Positions 43,450 through 52,503 of a DNA stretch of 64,000 bases are shown here, in pieces. The stretch spans positions 62,001-126,000 of the forward strand of contig NZ_SSMQ01000018.1 in assembly GCF_005144585.1 (NCBI RefSeq), written 5' to 3'. Numbering within the stretch: the first letter of the stretch is position 1; each line of letters starts with the position of its first letter. Both the position numbers and the translations under genes were made by a program. The notes beneath the pieces are model-generated. The model worked only from the letters and a program-made list of their open reading frames with translations, did no database searches and was not told the DNA's origin. This DNA comes from Polyangium fumosum. GTDB taxonomy: Bacteria > Myxococcota_A > Polyangia > Polyangiales > Polyangiaceae.

Positions 43450-45879
43450 TTACGAGAGCTTGCCCTTGCTCACGAGATCGTCGAACGCGAGATCGAAATC
43501 GTCGCCGAGGAGCTCCGCGCCGGCCGCCTTCGCCTGCTTGGCCGGGACCGGGTTCGGCTCCAGCCGGCGAATACGATCCTGCACGCCGCCACGCGGCTCT
43601 CGGTAGTTCGGGTCGATCTGCCCGACGCGCTTGAAGTAATAGAGCGCCTGCTCCGGGTTTTTCCGGGCCTCGTACGCGTCCGCGAGCTCGTACGCGAGCG
43701 CGAGCTCCTGTTCCCGCGTCTTCTGCCGCGCCTCGAGCCCGCGCAGGAACGCGTCGATCGCCGCGTCCACGTTGCCGAGCTGCAGGTGGATCATCCCGAT
43801 GACCGACCGGCACACGCATTCACGGGACGGGTCCCGCGCCGCGACCTCGAATTCATGGATTGCGTCCATGTACATGCCCATCTCGCGATAGGCGACGCCG
43901 AGATCGTAATGCGTGGCCGAATCCGCATCCGAGATCTGCGCCTGAACGCCCTGCTTGAACTCGTCGAAAATCTTCTCGACGTTGACACCGGGGAACTCGG
44001 GCGGCGCCGCTGCGGCCTCGGGCGCGAACTCCAGGTCATTGATCATGTCCTGGATCTCTTTGAAGTCGTTATCGGCCGGGTACTCGCTCTTCTTCGTGAT
44101 GATCCCGCTGCCGCCGCCCGGCAGATCCGGCACGTACGAAGGCCGGCCCATCTGCTCGAGCTCGGCGCGCTTGTAGAGCAGGAGCGGGTGGTTCGGCAGG
44201 AGCGCGAGCTGCTCGTCGAGCATGGCGCGCGCGTCGTCGAGCATGCCTTGGTTGGCATAGAAATCGATCTGCTCGAGGACGTCCTCGTCGAGCGTGTGCC
44301 CCGTCTGGCTCCGCGTCGGCGCAGGCGGATGCTGCGGCGGCGCGTACGGCTGCGCCGGGTACTGCGGCTGCTGCGCGTAGGCCTGATGCTGCTGCGCCGG
44401 GACGCCCGCGAACGGATCGTCGAGCGCGCCGAGCTGCCCCTGCGGCTGCGCGTACGGATACGCTTGCTGCTGCGGGTAGACCTGCTGCGGCTGCGGCGCA
44501 TCGACCTGGTAGCCGAGCGCGCGCAGCATCTGGATCGCCTCGGGTTGCGACGCATCCATGAGCAGGATCTCGTCGAGCAGCTCCGCCGCCCTCTTCACGT
44601 CGCCTTCGACGCTCAGGCGCTGCGCGAAGATCAGCATCTGGCGGATCGCGCCTTCCTCGTCGCCCGCCTCCTTGAGCACGTCGACGAGCCGCGATCGCAG
44701 CTCGTGCGAGGTGGGCACCATGGCGACGGCGTCGAGCAGGATCGCGATCGCCGAGGGATAGTCGTACTGGCTGCGGTACGCCTCCGCCCGCTGCATGTAC
44801 TGCCGCGCGCGGAGCGCCTCGTCGTCGTGGTGCGAGGGCTGGAGCGGGATCGGCGGCTCGGAGTCGGGCGGCAGATCGTCGACGTCGACGTAGTCGTCGC
44901 CCACGACGATGACCGAGTCGTCCTCGACCTGCTTGCGCGGCGGCGCGGGCCGCTGCGCCGCGAGCTGCCGGACCGCGTCGTCGTTCGGCGCGCGCGCGAG
45001 GAGCGCGTCGACGAGCTCGTTGAACTCGTCGTTTTTCTTGGCTTCCTTCGCGAGGCGCGCGGCCTCCTTCAGGACCTCGGTCGCCTTCGGCCCCTGCCCG
45101 AGTTTGTCGAACGCCTTCGCCAAGAGGCCGAGCGTCTCGAGGTCCTTCGGGTTCTCCTTGAAGGAGATCTGGAGCTTCGCGAGCGCGGTCATCGCGTCGG
45201 TTTGCTGCGCGCGCTCCAGGTACATCCTCGCCGCGACCTTGGCGTACTTGCCGTCGGGCTTGATCGCGAGCAGCCGGTCGAGGACCTTCATCGCGTCGTC
45301 GCGACGGCCGATCTTGACGAGGACCTCCGCCGCTTGTCCGAGCTGCCCGATCGCCGCCGGCGTGTCCTTGATGCGGCTGTACGCCTCGGCGAGGCGCAGG
45401 CGCGGCACGGGGTTTTGCGGGTCGAGATCGACGACCTTCTTCAGCGGCTCGATCGCCTCGCGATCCTTGTTCGCCTTGTGCAGCCGGTTCGCGATGTCGT
45501 CGTACGTCGCGGCCGCGTCGCTCGTCAGGCCGAGCTGCGTGTAGAGCTCCGCGAGGCGCGGCAAGACCCAGCCAAACCGTTCGAGGAGCTTCGGCGCGCG
45601 CTTGTCGATGATCTCCAGGATCTGACGGTAGACGCGGATCGCCTTGAGCGGCTCGGGCGGCTTCTGCTCGATGTAGAGCCGCGCCACGACCTCGTACGTC
45701 TCGATGGCCTCGGCGTACTGCTCGATCTTGAGGTGGCAGTCGCCGATCTTGAGCAGGACCCGGACGTCCTTCGGATCTTCGGCGATGAGCCGCTGGAACT
45801 CGGCAATCGCTTTGTCCCAGCGCTTTCCTTCGACGAACTTCTGCGCTGCTCGGAGCACCTTGTCGCGATCGACCGCCAC
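43450..45879 (-). CDS. Large TPR protein with a Gln/Tyr/Pro-rich linker
   Basis: 809 residues from a GTG at 45879 (VAVDRDKVLRAAQKFVEGKR); GAGGAG lies 12 bases upstream, slightly far, and longer frames exist. TPR units fill both halves (AIAEFQRLIAEDPKDVRVLL near the start; LGVAYREMGMYMDAIHEFEV near the end). A disordered Q/Y/P-rich linker lies at ~480-545. Such TPR proteins scaffold motility and cell-polarity machines in myxobacteria; partners here are unknown. No signal peptide, so cytoplasmic. Confidence 0.8.
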   Translation of the reverse strand: MAVDRDKVLRAAQKFVEGKRWDKAIAEFQRLIAEDPKDVRVLLKIGDCHLKIEQYAEAIETYEVVARLYIEQKPPEPLKAIRVYRQILEIIDKRAPKLLERFGWVLPRLAELYTQLGLTSDAAATYDDIANRLHKANKDREAIEPLKKVVDLDPQNPVPRLRLAEAYSRIKDTPAAIGQLGQAAEVLVKIGRRDDAMKVLDRLLAIKPDGKYAKVAARMYLERAQQTDAMTALAKLQISFKENPKDLETLGLLAKAFDKLGQGPKATEVLKEAARLAKEAKKNDEFNELVDALLARAPNDDAVRQLAAQRPAPPRKQVEDDSVIVVGDDYVDVDDLPPDSEPPIPLQPSHHDDEALRARQYMQRAEAYRSQYDYPSAIAILLDAVAMVPTSHELRSRLVDVLKEAGDEEGAIRQMLIFAQRLSVEGDVKRAAELLDEILLMDASQPEAIQMLRALGYQVDAPQPQQVYPQQQAYPYAQPQGQLGALDDPFAGVPAQQHQAYAQQPQYPAQPYAPPQHPPAPTRSQTGHTLDEDVLEQIDFYANQGMLDDARAMLDEQLALLPNHPLLLYKRAELEQMGRPSYVPDLPGGGSGIITKKSEYPADNDFKEIQDMINDLEFAPEAAAAPPEFPGVNVEKIFDEFKQGVQAQISDADSATHYDLGVAYREMGMYMDAIHEFEVAARDPSRECVCRSVIGMIHLQLGNVDAAIDAFLRGLEARQKTREQELALAYELADAYEARKNPEQALYYFKRVGQIDPNYREPRGGVQDRIRRLEPNPVPAKQAKAAGAELLGDDFDLAFDDLVSKGKLS

Positions 45880-46055
45880 GGCGATGGGATTCTCCTCGAG
45901 AGAGCGACCGGGGACGACGCGACGCGACGCTTCGCGCCGCCTCATCCACGATTCATCATCTAACGGAACGACGACCCGCACAAGCACGGTCGCGTCAGAA
46001 CGGAGTATCGAAACCAAAACCGGGCGATCTCAGGCGAGCCGCGATCCCGGCTTTT

Positions 46056-46478
46056 TCAGTTCGGCAGCTTGAAAATCGCGAAGAAGGCGGCGATGACCGC
46101 CGACACCGCGAGGATCATGGCCATCATAGCAGTCGGCCCGGCGTCCTGCACAGTTCCCCGCGCGAGCTTCTTCGCCCGGCCGCCGATCACGTGGTGGATC
46201 CCGATGATCACGAGCGCGAAGAGCAGCTTGCCGTGCATCCAGTGGTGCTCGACGAGGTAGTAGCGCGTGTCCATCAACAGGCGCGCCACGCCGGCCACGA
46301 ACGAAAGCACGAACGCAGGCACGCTGAGCAGCCGGTAGATCCGCTCTCCCAGCGCGCCACGAACCTTCGGGTCGGTCCCGCCCGCCGTGAGAGCGAACGC
46401 AACCGCGAGGATCGAGCCGATCCAGACGAGGTTGCCCGACACGTGGAGCCACACGAGGGCGATCTGGGGTCCGTTCAT
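46056..46478 (-). CDS. HemJ/CopD-like integral membrane protein
   Basis: 140 residues, four membrane helices. Conserved-looking residues are LVWLHVSGNLVWIGS at the start and EHHWMHGKLLFALVIIGIHH, with basic GGRAKKLARG at the loop. This matches the layout of HemJ, the protoporphyrinogen oxidase of many bacteria lacking HemG and HemY, and of CopD-type proteins; the two cannot be told apart by eye. It is divergent from tldD. Confidence 0.6.
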   Translation of the reverse strand: MNGPQIALVWLHVSGNLVWIGSILAVAFALTAGGTDPKVRGALGERIYRLLSVPAFVLSFVAGVARLLMDTRYYLVEHHWMHGKLLFALVIIGIHHVIGGRAKKLARGTVQDAGPTAMMAMILAVSAVIAAFFAIFKLPN

Positions 46479-46615
46479 CGTAAAAACGCGTTACCTCTTC
46501 GCCCGAGCGACGTCGACTTTTCTGCGCCCGAGGTCGCGAGAAACCACACGCGAAGGCCGGATTTCCGGGGCTTCGGCTCGACCGATCCAGGGCCGCGCTC
46601 TACATTCGGAGGCCC

Positions 46616-48064
46616 ATGACCAGAAGCGCTGCCTATCGTGCCCCGTTCGCGCCGGGCGGAGACACCGAGATCGACGCCGACCTGTGCGGACGCCTCCTCG
46701 CCGTCGCCCTCTCCAAAGGCGGCGAGTACGCCGATCTGTTCTTCGAATACCGCGCCGGCGGTGGCTTCTCCTTCGACGAAGGCATCCTCAAGGCCGCCTC
46801 GCGCGGCGTGTCGATGGGCGTCGGCGTACGCGTGCAGCGCGGCGACGCGACGGGCTACGCCTACACCGAGGACCTCTCGTGGGAGTCGATGAAGCGCGCG
46901 GCCGAGACCGCGGCGCAGATCGCCACGAGCTCCGGCGGCACGACGCACGTGCTGCCGAGGTTCCGGCCGCTGCCGAACCGCTACGACGTGCCGCTCGTTT
47001 CGCTCGACGTGCCCGGCATGGAAAAACGCGCGCTGCTCGAACGAGCGAGCGCCGCGGCCCTCGCCGAAGGTCCGCACATCGTGAAGGCCGAGGCGAGTTT
47101 CTCCGAGGAGATCCGCGAGATCCTGCTGGCGACGAGCGACGGCGTGATGGCGCACGACGTGCAGCCGCTCTTCCGCTTCAGCGTGCGCGCGATCGCGGAG
47201 CGCGACGGCAAACGGCAGGAAGGATCGAGCAGCGGCGGCGGACGAACCACGCTCACAGCTTACTTCGCCGATCTCTCGCCGGAGATGCACGCCCGAGAAG
47301 CCGCGCGGCAAGCGACGACGATGCTCGACGCCGAGGAAGCGCCGGCGGGCGAGATGAACGTAGTGCTCGGCCCCGGCGACAGCGGCATCCTCCTGCACGA
47401 GGCCGTGGGCCACGGGCTCGAAGCCGACTTCAACAGGAAGGGCACATCGAACTACGCCGGCAAGGTCGGCGAGCCGGTCGCGAGCCCGCTCTGCACCGTC
47501 GTCGACGACGCGACGCTGCTCTCGTCGCGCGGCGCGATCAACGTCGACGACGAGGGCAACGAGCCGGGCAGGAGCGTGCTCATCGAGAACGGCACGCTCG
47601 CCGGGTACATGCACGACCGGCTCTCGGCCAAGCACTACAAGCTCGCGCCGACGGGCAACGGCCGGCGCGAGAGCTTCGGCGCCGCGCCCTTGCCCCGCAT
47701 GACGAACACCATTCTGCTCGCGGGTCCGCACGATCCGGAGGAGATCGTTCGCAGCGTCAAACGCGGCGTGTTCGCGAAGAAGTTCGGCGGCGGCCAGGTC
47801 GACATCTCGAACGGCGACTTCGTGTTCTCGTTGACCGAGAGCTACCTGATCGAAGACGGCAAGATCACGCGGCCTCTGAAGGGCGTGAACCTCATCGGCA
47901 ACGGCCCCGACGTGCTCGGCAAGGTCACGATGCTCGGCACGGACCTCGCGATCTCCGACGGCATCTGGACCTGCGGCAAGGACGGCCAGAGCGTGCCCGT
48001 CGGCGTCGGATGCCCGACGATCAAGATCGACAAGATCACCGTGGGCGGCACCAAGATCGGCTGA
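46616..48064 (+). CDS. tldD: Metalloprotease TldD
   Basis: 482 residues. The metal motif H-E-x3-H appears in LLHEAVGHGLEADFNRKG, and the C-terminal block ESYLIEDGKITRPLKGVNLI is typical of the family. TldD works with TldE/PmbA to cut unfolded peptides and to mature small peptides such as microcin B17. tldE is not in the window. GGAGG precedes the ATG. A hairpin 8 bases after the stop ends the gene. Confidence 0.93.
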   Translation: MTRSAAYRAPFAPGGDTEIDADLCGRLLAVALSKGGEYADLFFEYRAGGGFSFDEGILKAASRGVSMGVGVRVQRGDATGYAYTEDLSWESMKRAAETAAQIATSSGGTTHVLPRFRPLPNRYDVPLVSLDVPGMEKRALLERASAAALAEGPHIVKAEASFSEEIREILLATSDGVMAHDVQPLFRFSVRAIAERDGKRQEGSSSGGGRTTLTAYFADLSPEMHAREAARQATTMLDAEEAPAGEMNVVLGPGDSGILLHEAVGHGLEADFNRKGTSNYAGKVGEPVASPLCTVVDDATLLSSRGAINVDDEGNEPGRSVLIENGTLAGYMHDRLSAKHYKLAPTGNGRRESFGAAPLPRMTNTILLAGPHDPEEIVRSVKRGVFAKKFGGGQVDISNGDFVFSLTESYLIEDGKITRPLKGVNLIGNGPDVLGKVTMLGTDLAISDGIWTCGKDGQSVPVGVGCPTIKIDKITVGGTKIG

Positions 48065-48071
48065 AGTTTCA

Positions 48072-48097
48072 GCGCGGCAGGCGCACGCTTGCCGCGC
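48072..48097 (+). terminator. Hairpin after tldD
   Basis: GCGCGGCAGGC and GCTTGCCGCGC pair over 11 positions (one G-T wobble) around a GCAC loop, 8 bases after the tldD stop. No T tract follows. Confidence 0.5.
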
Positions 48098-48125
48098 CGC
48101 AGCATGAGCTTTATAGCGACGCCCG

Positions 48126-48866
48126 ATGTCGCGCCGCTCGTCGTTCATCGTCATCGTCGGGCACGGCCCCGAGCTCGAACGCGAAGAGTGCGCGGCGAGC
48201 GTGCTGCGAGGCCTCGGCGCCACGGTGCGCACGCTCGATCTGTGGGACGAGCCCTCGCGGTGTTTCCAGCGCGAGGACGACGAGGCGCGGGCGATCCTCG
48301 TGGAGACGCCGGAGCGGCCGGATCTCGCGGTGGCGGCGCTCCGCGCGTTGCGGCGGGAGACGCGGCTCACGGGCGTCCCGGCGATCGCGGCCGTCTCGGT
48401 GGCGCAGGTCGCGCGGATGGATCCCGCGAGCGGCTTCGACGATTTCGTCCTTTCGCCGTACGTGCCTGCGGAGCTTTACGCGCGTATCCGCAAGGGGGAG
48501 TGGCAAAAGAGCGAGTTTGCCACGGAGGAGCGCGTGAAGGTCGGCGCGCTCGTCGTCGATCGATCGGCGCACGAGGCGTGCATCGATGGCCGCAGCGTGC
48601 CGCTCACGGCGAAAGAGTTCGCGTTGCTCTCGTATCTCTGCGAGAAGCGCGGCAAGGTCGTGTCGCGCGAGGAGCTGCTCGTGAAGGTATGGGGGCCGCG
48701 GTACGAAGGCGGGCCCCGCACGGTGGACATCCACGTGCGGCGGCTGCGCTCGAAGCTCGGCGGCGCGCTGCCGCTCGTGACGCTGCGAGGCGCGGGCTAC
48801 AAGCTCGAAGCGCCGGACACGCCGAGCCGGACCACGGTCGAGCCGCGGAGGGCGATGCTCGCATGA
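48126..48866 (+). CDS. OmpR-type winged-helix regulator with a degenerate receiver
   Basis: 246 residues. The C-terminal half is a clear OmpR DNA-binding domain (VPLTAKEFALLSYLCEKRGK, RTVDIHVRRLRSKLGG, LVTLRGAGYKL). The N-terminal ~120 residues resemble a receiver, but the usual phosphoacceptor Asp is replaced by Glu in ILVETPERPD and the switch Lys appears missing. It probably works without phosphorylation. Its stop overlaps the pdxA start (ATGA), an unusual pairing that may link it to vitamin B6 supply. Which genes it controls is unknown. Confidence 0.85.
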   Translation: MSRRSSFIVIVGHGPELEREECAASVLRGLGATVRTLDLWDEPSRCFQREDDEARAILVETPERPDLAVAALRALRRETRLTGVPAIAAVSVAQVARMDPASGFDDFVLSPYVPAELYARIRKGEWQKSEFATEERVKVGALVVDRSAHEACIDGRSVPLTAKEFALLSYLCEKRGKVVSREELLVKVWGPRYEGGPRTVDIHVRRLRSKLGGALPLVTLRGAGYKLEAPDTPSRTTVEPRRAMLA

Positions 48867-49915
48867 AGCGCCAGACGATCGCCGTGAGTGTGGGTTGTCC
48901 GAGCGGAATCGGTCCCGAGGTCGCGGTGCACGCGGCGGCAAACGCCGAGGCCGAGGCGCGGTGCGTGCTCGTCGGGGATACGGAGACGTTGCGGCGCGCG
49001 GCGCGCGACGGGAAGATCGCGGCGTCGAGGTTACGCGTCGTGGCGAGCGCGCAGGAGATCGAGGCCCTCGCGCTCGGCGAGATCGGCGTGTGGGGGCCGA
49101 GCACGCAGCTCGCCGCGCCCGCGCAGCCCGGCGCCCCGGATCGCAAGGCCGGCGCCGCGCAGCTCGCGTGGGTGAACGAGGCGCTCTCGCTCGTGCAAGA
49201 CGGCACCGCTGCCGCGCTCGTGACCGGTCCGGTGTCGAAGCTCGCGATCGCGACGAGTGGTGCTCCCGGGGCAAAAGGTTTTTCGGGACACACGGAGCAC
49301 CTCGCGGCGCGGCTCGGGGCGCGCGAGGTGGTGATGGCGTTTCGCGCGGCAAACATCACGACGGCGCTCGTCACGACGCACCTTCCGCTCGCGGAGGTCC
49401 CGGCGGCCGTGACGCCCGACGCGGTGGCGACAAGCTGTTACTGGCTCGTGCGGCTGCTCCGATCGCTCGGCATGGCGGCGCCGCGCGTGGCCGTCGCGGC
49501 GCTGAACCCGCACGCGGGCGAGGGCGGGATGCTCGGGATCGAGGAGGAGACGAGCATCAAGCCGGGGATCGAGCACGCGAACGAGCGGCTCGCCGCGGAT
49601 GGGTTTTTCGCGCAGCTCTCGGGCCCGCTCGGCGCCGAGACTGCGTTCCGCAAGCAAGCGGCAGGGGCCTTCGACGGGGTCGTCGCGATGTACCACGACC
49701 AGGCGACGATCCCCTGCAAGCTCGTGGGGTTTGGCGAAGCGGTGAACGTGACGCTCGGCCTGCCCGTGATCCGCACGAGCGTCGATCACGGGACGGGGTA
49801 CGACATCGCGGGCACGGGCAAGGCCGATCCACGCGGGATGGAGAGCGCCCTCGCGCTCGCGCTCACGCTCGCGAAGGTGCGCGGGCGCGCGTCGCTCATC
49901 GCGGGCACGTCATGA
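48863..49915 (+). CDS. pdxA: 4-hydroxythreonine-4-phosphate dehydrogenase
   Basis: 350 residues. Signatures: SVGCPSGIGPEVAVHAA, FSGHTEHLAARLGA (metal His), VAMYHDQATIPCKLV and RTSVDHGTGYDIAGTGKAD. It oxidises 4-phosphohydroxy-threonine in the DXP-dependent route to pyridoxal phosphate. It overlaps the regulator gene by 4 bases and ends 6 bases inside the convergent ketopantoate-reductase-like gene. pdxJ is not in the window. Confidence 0.95.
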   Translation: MKRQTIAVSVGCPSGIGPEVAVHAAANAEAEARCVLVGDTETLRRAARDGKIAASRLRVVASAQEIEALALGEIGVWGPSTQLAAPAQPGAPDRKAGAAQLAWVNEALSLVQDGTAAALVTGPVSKLAIATSGAPGAKGFSGHTEHLAARLGAREVVMAFRAANITTALVTTHLPLAEVPAAVTPDAVATSCYWLVRLLRSLGMAAPRVAVAALNPHAGEGGMLGIEEETSIKPGIEHANERLAADGFFAQLSGPLGAETAFRKQAAGAFDGVVAMYHDQATIPCKLVGFGEAVNVTLGLPVIRTSVDHGTGYDIAGTGKADPRGMESALALALTLAKVRGRASLIAGTS

Positions 49916-50884
49916 CGCGCGGAGCCGCTGCATGAGGTGATCGAGCTGGGGCATGTCGAGGCCCTGCTCGCGGCCGAGCTCGCGGATGCTCTCGCCCATG
50001 GCGAGGTGCTGCGCGTGGAGCTTCGGGCCGAAGTGGCGCTCGACGAAGCGCACGGTCTCGGGCGCCAGGCGGCGCGCGAGGGCCACGCCGGGCTTGATGG
50101 TGTAGGGCCCGACGAAGCGCGTGAGCACGTGCGCCCACGGCGCGACCTTGCCGAGCTTTTTCGCGAGGCCCTCGCACTCCTTGGCGGCCGCGACCGCGGT
50201 CTCGAAGAGGTCCTTGTCCTGGAGCACGCCGTCGATGCCGCGGCCCGCGTCGATCGACGCGATGAGCGGAAAAAACGAGACAGTGCTGGCCGCATTGAGC
50301 GAGGCGACGTCGCGCTCGAAGCGCGTGGGCAAACCACCGTTCGTGAGGCGACGCGCGAGGACCTCGAGCGCATCGCGGGACGTCGAGTGCGCGGGGCCCG
50401 AGGCGTCGTCGTCGAGGAGCGTCGAGGCGATGCCGGTCGACCAGTACCGAACGACGCCACGATCATCGACGTCGTCCACGTACCCCGCGACGCCGGGCAT
50501 GGCGCTGACGGCGCGCCGCCCGATCGCCTTCTCCAATGCAGCGAGCTGCGGCGGCAAGACGGGCGTGAGCACGACGAGCGGCACGGCAGGGCCCGCGCGG
50601 AGGGCCTCGGCGAGCGCGTCGTCCTGGTTCTGGCAAAGGTGGTCGAGCTGGTCGAACCGAACCGCGAGGAGGAGGAGCGTCGCGTCGGCGGGGATCTGCT
50701 CGATGCGGCGCGGCTGCTCGATGACGTCGCGGCGCTTCTCCCCGTTCACCTGCTCGACGACGAACGAGTACGTCTCGGCAAGGCGCGAGGGCCGAACGAC
50801 GAACGAGACCTGAACGCCCGCCGCGGCGAGGCGTACGCCATAAATGCGCCCGAGCGCGCCCGCTCCGAACACGATCACGTGCAT
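49910..50884 (-). CDS. Ketopantoate reductase-like (ApbA/PanE family) protein
   Basis: 324 residues. The NADP-binding motif is IVFGAGALGRIYGVRLAAAG at the N terminus. The C-terminal helical domain matches ApbA (LNAASTVSFFPLIASIDAGR). PanE reduces ketopantoate to pantoate for coenzyme A; many family members act on other substrates, and no panB or panC is nearby, so the symbol is withheld. Its 3' end overlaps pdxA on the opposite strand by 6 bases. Confidence 0.75.
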   Translation of the reverse strand: MHVIVFGAGALGRIYGVRLAAAGVQVSFVVRPSRLAETYSFVVEQVNGEKRRDVIEQPRRIEQIPADATLLLLAVRFDQLDHLCQNQDDALAEALRAGPAVPLVVLTPVLPPQLAALEKAIGRRAVSAMPGVAGYVDDVDDRGVVRYWSTGIASTLLDDDASGPAHSTSRDALEVLARRLTNGGLPTRFERDVASLNAASTVSFFPLIASIDAGRGIDGVLQDKDLFETAVAAAKECEGLAKKLGKVAPWAHVLTRFVGPYTIKPGVALARRLAPETVRFVERHFGPKLHAQHLAMGESIRELGREQGLDMPQLDHLMQRLRAS

Positions 50885-50928
50885 GGTGAGCCGTTACGTA
50901 CCGCCGCGCGTGGCGCGTGGGAAGACGG

Positions 50929-51378
50929 TCAGAACAAGCGGCGCGAATCGACGAGGATCGTGACCGGTCCGTCGTTCTCGACGAAGACACGCATGTCCGC
51001 GCGGAAGCGACCGGTCTCGACGGGGACGCCGCTCTTGCGAGCGGCCTCGACGAAACGATCGTAGAGCGCCTCGGCGCCAGCAGGCTCCATCGCGCCGTCG
51101 AAGCTCGGGCGCAGGCCGCGGCGCACGTCGCCGAAGACGGTGAACTGGCTGATGACGAGCAAGCCCCCGCCGACGTCGGCGAGCGCGCGGGTCATCTTGC
51201 CGTTTTCGTCGGGAAAGACGCGGAGGCCGAGGACCTTGCTCGCGACGTAGTCGAGGTCGGCCTGCGCGTCGCCCTCCTCGGCGCCGATGAACGCGACGAG
51301 GCCCTGGCCGATGCGGCCCGTGACCTCGCCGTTCACTTCGACGCGGGCGGATAGGGCGCGCTGCACGACGGCGCGCAT
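50929..51378 (-). CDS. dtd: D-aminoacyl-tRNA deacylase
   Basis: 149 residues, normal length. The N terminus MRAVVQRALSARVEVNGEV, the SQFT motif (LVISQFTVFGDVRRG) and NDGPVTILVDSRRLF, with the Gly-Pro motif that reads chirality, are diagnostic. It removes D-amino acids wrongly attached to tRNA. It follows the cysteine-rich gene by 7 bases and is probably co-transcribed with it. Confidence 0.97.
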   Translation of the reverse strand: MRAVVQRALSARVEVNGEVTGRIGQGLVAFIGAEEGDAQADLDYVASKVLGLRVFPDENGKMTRALADVGGGLLVISQFTVFGDVRRGLRPSFDGAMEPAGAEALYDRFVEAARKSGVPVETGRFRADMRVFVENDGPVTILVDSRRLF

Positions 51379-51385
51379 CGAACGA

Positions 51386-51802
51386 TCAGCCGAGGCCGAG
51401 CTCGCGCGTGAGGCGGCTCGTGATCGCGAAGTACGTGCTGCGGTCGTAGGGCTTGTTCAGGATGTGGAAGTCCTTGCGAACGAGCCCGACGCAACCAAAG
51501 CAGTACGTGCACTCGGTGCAGTCGACGGAGCGAACCACGTACGAGCACTGCGTGCAGCGCTCGCACGCGACGCAGTGGTTGCAGCGCACGAGGTCGCGCG
51601 AGCTGCGGCAGTGCGTGCTGTCCGAGCAGCGCTGCGAGTCGACGCAGTAGTGGCAACGCGCGAGCGCCTTCGAGCTCTTGCAGAACGTGCAGTCGACGCA
51701 GCGCTCGCAGCTCACGCACTGCACGCAGCGCTCGTTTTCGGTGCGGGACTCGTGGGCCTGGAAGAGCTTGCGCAGCTCGGCCTCGAACTCGGCTTTGTTC
51801 AT
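51386..51802 (-). CDS. Cysteine-rich CxxC-repeat protein
   Basis: 138 residues with more than twenty Cys, mostly as repeated C-x2-C between residues 25 and 105 (RCVQCVSCERCVDCTFC, RCNHCVACERCTQC). A C-terminal tail reads CFGCVGLVRKDFHILNKPYD, a phrase I recall from Cys-rich proteins of candidate-phyla bacteria. Ligands would suit zinc or iron-sulfur binding; no named family recognised. The ATG overlaps the stop of the upstream gene (ATGA), and dtd follows closely. Confidence 0.8.
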   Translation of the reverse strand: MNKAEFEAELRKLFQAHESRTENERCVQCVSCERCVDCTFCKSSKALARCHYCVDSQRCSDSTHCRSSRDLVRCNHCVACERCTQCSYVVRSVDCTECTYCFGCVGLVRKDFHILNKPYDRSTYFAITSRLTRELGLG

Positions 51803-52503
51803 TGGGCGGACTGGTTCTGCGTATCGGGCCTGCCGCTCACTTGCCTGCGGAGCTGGGCGGCGGCATCGCGGGTGGACTCGTCCTCGGCGAACTCCTCGAT
51901 GCGGCGCAGGCGCGACTCGAGCACGGCGCGGCGCTTCGGCAGCTCGCCGACGAGGAGCGAGGAGAGCGAGGAGAGCGCCTCACGCACGCGCGACTCGTCG
52001 CTGTGCTCGAGGAGCTTCAGGTGCACGTCCTGGTCGTCGGGGAAGGTGAAGCCGGCGCCGAGGAACTCGTTCGCGGCCTTCGTGATGTGCGGGCGCCCCT
52101 CGGCGACGAGGAGCTTCGACAGGAGCCGCTGGCGCTCCGTGGCGCGCGGATCACTCTGCGGAGGCGGCGCGAGCACGATGCGGCCCGGCTTCGGCGTCGA
52201 GTCGCGGCCGTTCTTGCCGTTCTTTCCGCTGCCTTCTGGCTCCGGTTCCCGGCGCGGCGCGAAGAGCGCCTCGAGCGCGGCGCGATGCTCCTTCGCGACG
52301 CGGCTGTCCTGGGGGGTCGTGCCGCTCCGGCTCGTGCTGCCGGCCTTCGGCGCCCGCGCAAACGGCGCGAGCTCGGGGTTGTGCCAGACCTTGGTCTCGT
52401 CTTTCCGCATCCGCCGCATAAATTCGTCCTTGCTGCCGCCGGAGGGGGAGAGCTTCGCAGGGCTCGCGGTTCTTGGTCCCGGGACTCGTGAGCCCGGAGG
52501 CAA
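51799..52503 (-). CDS. Unrecognised protein with disordered N-terminal half
   Basis: 234 residues from a TTG; the true start may be a later ATG (for example before RRMRKDE at 52419). The first half is Pro/Arg/Ser-rich with Gly-Lys repeats (SGKNGKNGRD). The last ~110 residues are helical (RQRLLSKLLVAEGRPHITKA, LSSLLVGELPKRRAVLESRL). No family recognised. Its stop overlaps the cysteine-rich gene start by 4 bases, so the two probably work together. Confidence 0.65.
   Translation of the reverse strand: MPPGSRVPGPRTASPAKLSPSGGSKDEFMRRMRKDETKVWHNPELAPFARAPKAGSTSRSGTTPQDSRVAKEHRAALEALFAPRREPEPEGSGKNGKNGRDSTPKPGRIVLAPPPQSDPRATERQRLLSKLLVAEGRPHITKAANEFLGAGFTFPDDQDVHLKLLEHSDESRVREALSSLSSLLVGELPKRRAVLESRLRRIEEFAEDESTRDAAAQLRRQVSGRPDTQNQSAQ

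Noticed and set aside
43408-45963. An 851-codon plus-strand frame
   Set aside because: It is a shadow of the long TPR gene, with Arg/Leu/Glu-rich composition and no repeats in protein sense.
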